This document shows, piece by piece, positions 61,626-64,000 of a stretch of 64,000 bases of DNA. The stretch spans positions 1,509,501-1,573,500 of the forward strand of contig NZ_OU342399.1 in NCBI RefSeq assembly GCF_910589745.1, in the 5' to 3' direction. The notes beneath the pieces were generated by a model, which made no database searches, had not been told where the DNA came from, and worked only from the letters and a program-made list of their open reading frames with translations. A program made the translations under genes and the position numbers. The stretch's first letter is position 1, and each line of letters starts with the position of its first letter. This stretch comes from Candidatus Arcticimaribacter forsetii. Lineage in GTDB: Bacteria; Bacteroidota; Bacteroidia; Flavobacteriales; Flavobacteriaceae.

Positions 61626-62897
61626 ATGTCTATTGACTTATTATTAGGTCTCCAATGGGGAGATGAAGGGAAAGGAAAAATTGTAGACGTCCTTACCAAA
61701 AATTACGATATTATAGCACGTTTTCAAGGAGGTCCAAATGCTGGGCACACGCTAAAATTCGATGGATTTTCTCACGTTTTACATACAATCCCTTCTGGTA
61801 TATTTCACCCAACGGCTCTTAACCTTATTGGTAATGGAGTCGTAATTGATCCGGTAATTTTTCAAACAGAAATAGATAAGCTTGAACCATTCAATATAGA
61901 TTTTCCAAACAAATTGTTCATATCAAAAAAAGCACACCTTATTCTCCCGACGCATCGTTTATTAGACGCGGCATCGGAGGCTTCAAAAGGGAAGGCTAAA
62001 ATTGGATCAACTCTTAAAGGAATTGGACCTACTTACATGGATAAAACCGGGAGAAACGGTATTCGTGTAGGAGATATTGTTTTACCCGATTGGAAAGACC
62101 GTTATGAAAATTTAAAGCAAAAGCATTTAAAAATGTTGAGCTCTTTCGAAGGTTTAATTGAATTCGACTTGGCTGCTCTTGAGGAAGTGTTTTTTAAGGC
62201 AATTGAAGAACTAAAAAAACTACCTTTTGTTGATAGTGAAAATTTACTACACACGGCAATAAAAGAAGGGAAGAAAGTTTTAGCAGAAGGAGCACAAGGT
62301 TCTCTATTAGATATTGACTTTGGAACTTACCCATTTGTCACTTCATCTACCACCACAGCTGCGGGTGCATGTACAGGTTTAGGAGTTGCTCCTAACGCCA
62401 TCGGAGATGTATTTGGAATATTCAAAGCCTATACAACACGAGTTGGAAGTGGACCATTCCCTACTGAACTTTTTGATGAAGACGGAGAAACAATGGGTCG
62501 CGTGGGTATGGAATTTGGAGCAACTACAGGACGAGCGAGACGTTGTGGTTGGATCGATCTAGTTGCCCTTAAATACGCAATTCGCGTAAATGGAGTTACC
62601 CAATTAATGATGATGAAAGGAGATGTTCTCTCTGGATTTGAAAAAATTAAAGTGTGTACTTCTTACAAAACAAAAGACGGTTCTATAAAACACTTCCCTT
62701 TCAGTATTGATCCTGAGCATGTTACTCCAGAATACATTGAAATGGAAGGATGGAAAGAAGACTTAACGGAACTAACTGCTGAAGATCAATTCCCAAAGGC
62801 TTTTAACGATTATATTGCTTATTTAGAGAAGGAATTAGAAACCCCTATTAAAATTGTATCAGTAGGTCCAGATCGTAAACAAACTATTTTCCGCTAA
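61626..62897 (+). CDS. purA: Adenylosuccinate synthetase
   Basis: 423 residues. GTP-dependent step from IMP towards AMP. Motifs: GLQWGDEGKGKIVDVL (8-23, with the catalytic Asp and P-loop), NAGHT (about 39-43), KGIGPTYMDK and GATTGRARRCGWIDL near the C-terminus, all intact. Cytoplasmic dimer. Starts 18 bp after the Fur gene and 21 bp before the OstA-like gene. Confidence 0.96.
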   Translation: MSIDLLLGLQWGDEGKGKIVDVLTKNYDIIARFQGGPNAGHTLKFDGFSHVLHTIPSGIFHPTALNLIGNGVVIDPVIFQTEIDKLEPFNIDFPNKLFISKKAHLILPTHRLLDAASEASKGKAKIGSTLKGIGPTYMDKTGRNGIRVGDIVLPDWKDRYENLKQKHLKMLSSFEGLIEFDLAALEEVFFKAIEELKKLPFVDSENLLHTAIKEGKKVLAEGAQGSLLDIDFGTYPFVTSSTTTAAGACTGLGVAPNAIGDVFGIFKAYTTRVGSGPFPTELFDEDGETMGRVGMEFGATTGRARRCGWIDLVALKYAIRVNGVTQLMMMKGDVLSGFEKIKVCTSYKTKDGSIKHFPFSIDPEHVTPEYIEMEGWKEDLTELTAEDQFPKAFNDYIAYLEKELETPIKIVSVGPDRKQTIFR

Positions 62898-62918
62898 GAG
62901 GAAATTTAAATAAATATC

Positions 62919-64000
62919 TTGAAAAATCCGAAAACACTTGTTTTAATTCTAATGATTGGTTTTTGGGTAGGACTCTTATCTGCTCAAGAATCTAGAATTG
63001 TTGAAATAAGGCAAGCGGGATCTTTCGAAAAAGATGAAGCTCAATATCCTGGAGCAAACATACTTTTAAAAAAAGGAGATACAAGAGTTCATTTATTCCA
63101 TAAAGGGGCCTTGATTAAATCCAATACCTCTTTTTTTTATTCAAAGAGAAATTTTTTTGAAGCAAGTGGTGCTGTTGTTTTTACTCAAGGCGACACCTTA
63201 AGGATGACCAGTGATTATTTAGAATATGATGGGAAAAAAGGATTTGCAAAAGCTTGGGGAAATGTTTTTCTAAAACAACCCGATATGACGCTAGAAACAG
63301 ATACACTTTATCTGGATCGCGTCGAGAACATTGCTTATTATGAAACCCCAGGAACTATAGTCGACAGCAGTAGTGTTTTAAAAAGTAATCGCGGAAAATA
63401 TTTTATGAATGAAAAGAAATATCGTTTCATTTCTAATGTTCGCATAGACAATCCAGAATATAAGGTTACTTCAGCACAACTTGATTATTTTACAGAAAGT
63501 AACAAAGCTTTCCTCTACGGTCCTACCAAGATAATTGGTGCTGACTATGATATTTATTGCGAACGAGGATTCTATAACATGGAAACTCAGCAAGGGAATT
63601 TCAGACAAAATGCATTGATTAACTATAACGAAAAAATTATTGAAGGAGACAGTCTATATTTTGAAAATGAAAGGGAATATGCAGCTGCAACAGACTTTGT
63701 CTCTATAACGGATACCATTAATAATTCGATAATTCGCGGGAATTATGCCGAAATTTTTAAAGCAAAAGATTCCGCAATTATTACAAGAAAAGCATATGCA
63801 ATAAATATTCTTGAAAAAGATTCTTTGTTCATTAAAGCAGACACACTCGTTGGAACAGGACCAGCAGAACATCGCGTTTTAAGAGGGTATTATAATGTAA
63901 AAATATTGAAGTCAGACATTAGAGGGAAATCGGACTCTTTATATCTTGATGATAAAATTGGAAAGATTGAATTACACAAAAGACCTTTATCTAAAAAAGA
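62919..64000 (+). CDS. OstA/LptA-like organic solvent tolerance protein (partial)
   Basis: About 360 residues visible, running off the right edge of the window without a stop. The start is TTG 62919; an in-frame TAA lies at 62907 and the next ATG (62952) would cut the signal peptide. Residues about 1-22 form a signal peptide (TLVLILMIGFWVGLLSA then Q). The body shows repeated beta-jellyroll strands of the OstA type (SDYLEYDGKKGFAKAWGNV, TDTLYLDRVENIAYYETPG). It probably participates in transport of lipopolysaccharide across the periplasm. Follows purA on the same strand. Confidence 0.8.
   Translation, partial: MKNPKTLVLILMIGFWVGLLSAQESRIVEIRQAGSFEKDEAQYPGANILLKKGDTRVHLFHKGALIKSNTSFFYSKRNFFEASGAVVFTQGDTLRMTSDYLEYDGKKGFAKAWGNVFLKQPDMTLETDTLYLDRVENIAYYETPGTIVDSSSVLKSNRGKYFMNEKKYRFISNVRIDNPEYKVTSAQLDYFTESNKAFLYGPTKIIGADYDIYCERGFYNMETQQGNFRQNALINYNEKIIEGDSLYFENEREYAAATDFVSITDTINNSIIRGNYAEIFKAKDSAIITRKAYAINILEKDSLFIKADTLVGTGPAEHRVLRGYYNVKILKSDIRGKSDSLYLDDKIGKIELHKRPLSKK

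Overview
The window looks like a chromosomal segment of a marine member of the Flavobacteriaceae (Bacteroidota); genus not determined. The evidence is low GC, A-rich start regions, Bacteroidota-type -7 boxes (TAnnTTTG), gldI, the mutL/ribH and recF/DUF721 neighbourhoods, LepB with a large insert, DUF5683 and DUF3810 proteins, many lipoproteins, and a PL7 alginate lyase.

Layout. (1) 157-1597: tRNA-Arg(ACG) followed by a 1.33 kb insertion bounded by a 51-bp direct repeat of the tRNA 3' half. It carries an unusual hairpin array (475-798) and one small secreted-protein gene, with no recombinase. (2) 1845-2340: two orphan small membrane/lipoprotein genes. (3) 2652-27533: metabolic and surface genes, including alginate lyase, nitrilase, aldehyde dehydrogenase, a 2117-residue multi-domain surface protein, a Tat-secreted sugar oxidoreductase/SDR/TIM-barrel operon, SodC, an ECF sigma factor, PlsC, Nudix, cyclophilin, OxyR and a PadR/PspC stress unit. 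(4) 27640-27832: two tRNA-Pro genes (UGG, GGG), followed by a decayed island to about 30993 with integrase and ParB-like remnants, orphan genes and a degenerate copy of the tRNA end. (5) 31774-64000: core genes: sugar dehydrogenase/cytochrome c, DivIC-like, ParAB, DapB, LepB, two rhomboids, MutL, RibH, a TonB receptor, RecF, DUF721, Ndk, DHH phosphoesterase, GldI, a cyclophilin-FKBP fusion, two amidohydrolase genes, an SpoU methyltransferase, RelA/SpoT, Fur, PurA and the start of an LptA/OstA-like gene.

Most notable: the array at 475-798 repeats with an exact 116-bp higher-order period (two hairpins per period). Five hairpins keep nearly the same loop (core CTCTATAG in four), while their stems differ in sequence and mostly stay paired. 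The third pair is a G.U in the + strand sense in all five, which favours a structured + strand RNA. The self-complementary loop hexamer CTATAG suggests loop-loop contacts. With the flanking tRNA-derived att-like repeats, this is a good candidate for an undescribed small tRNA-borne element with a structured RNA.
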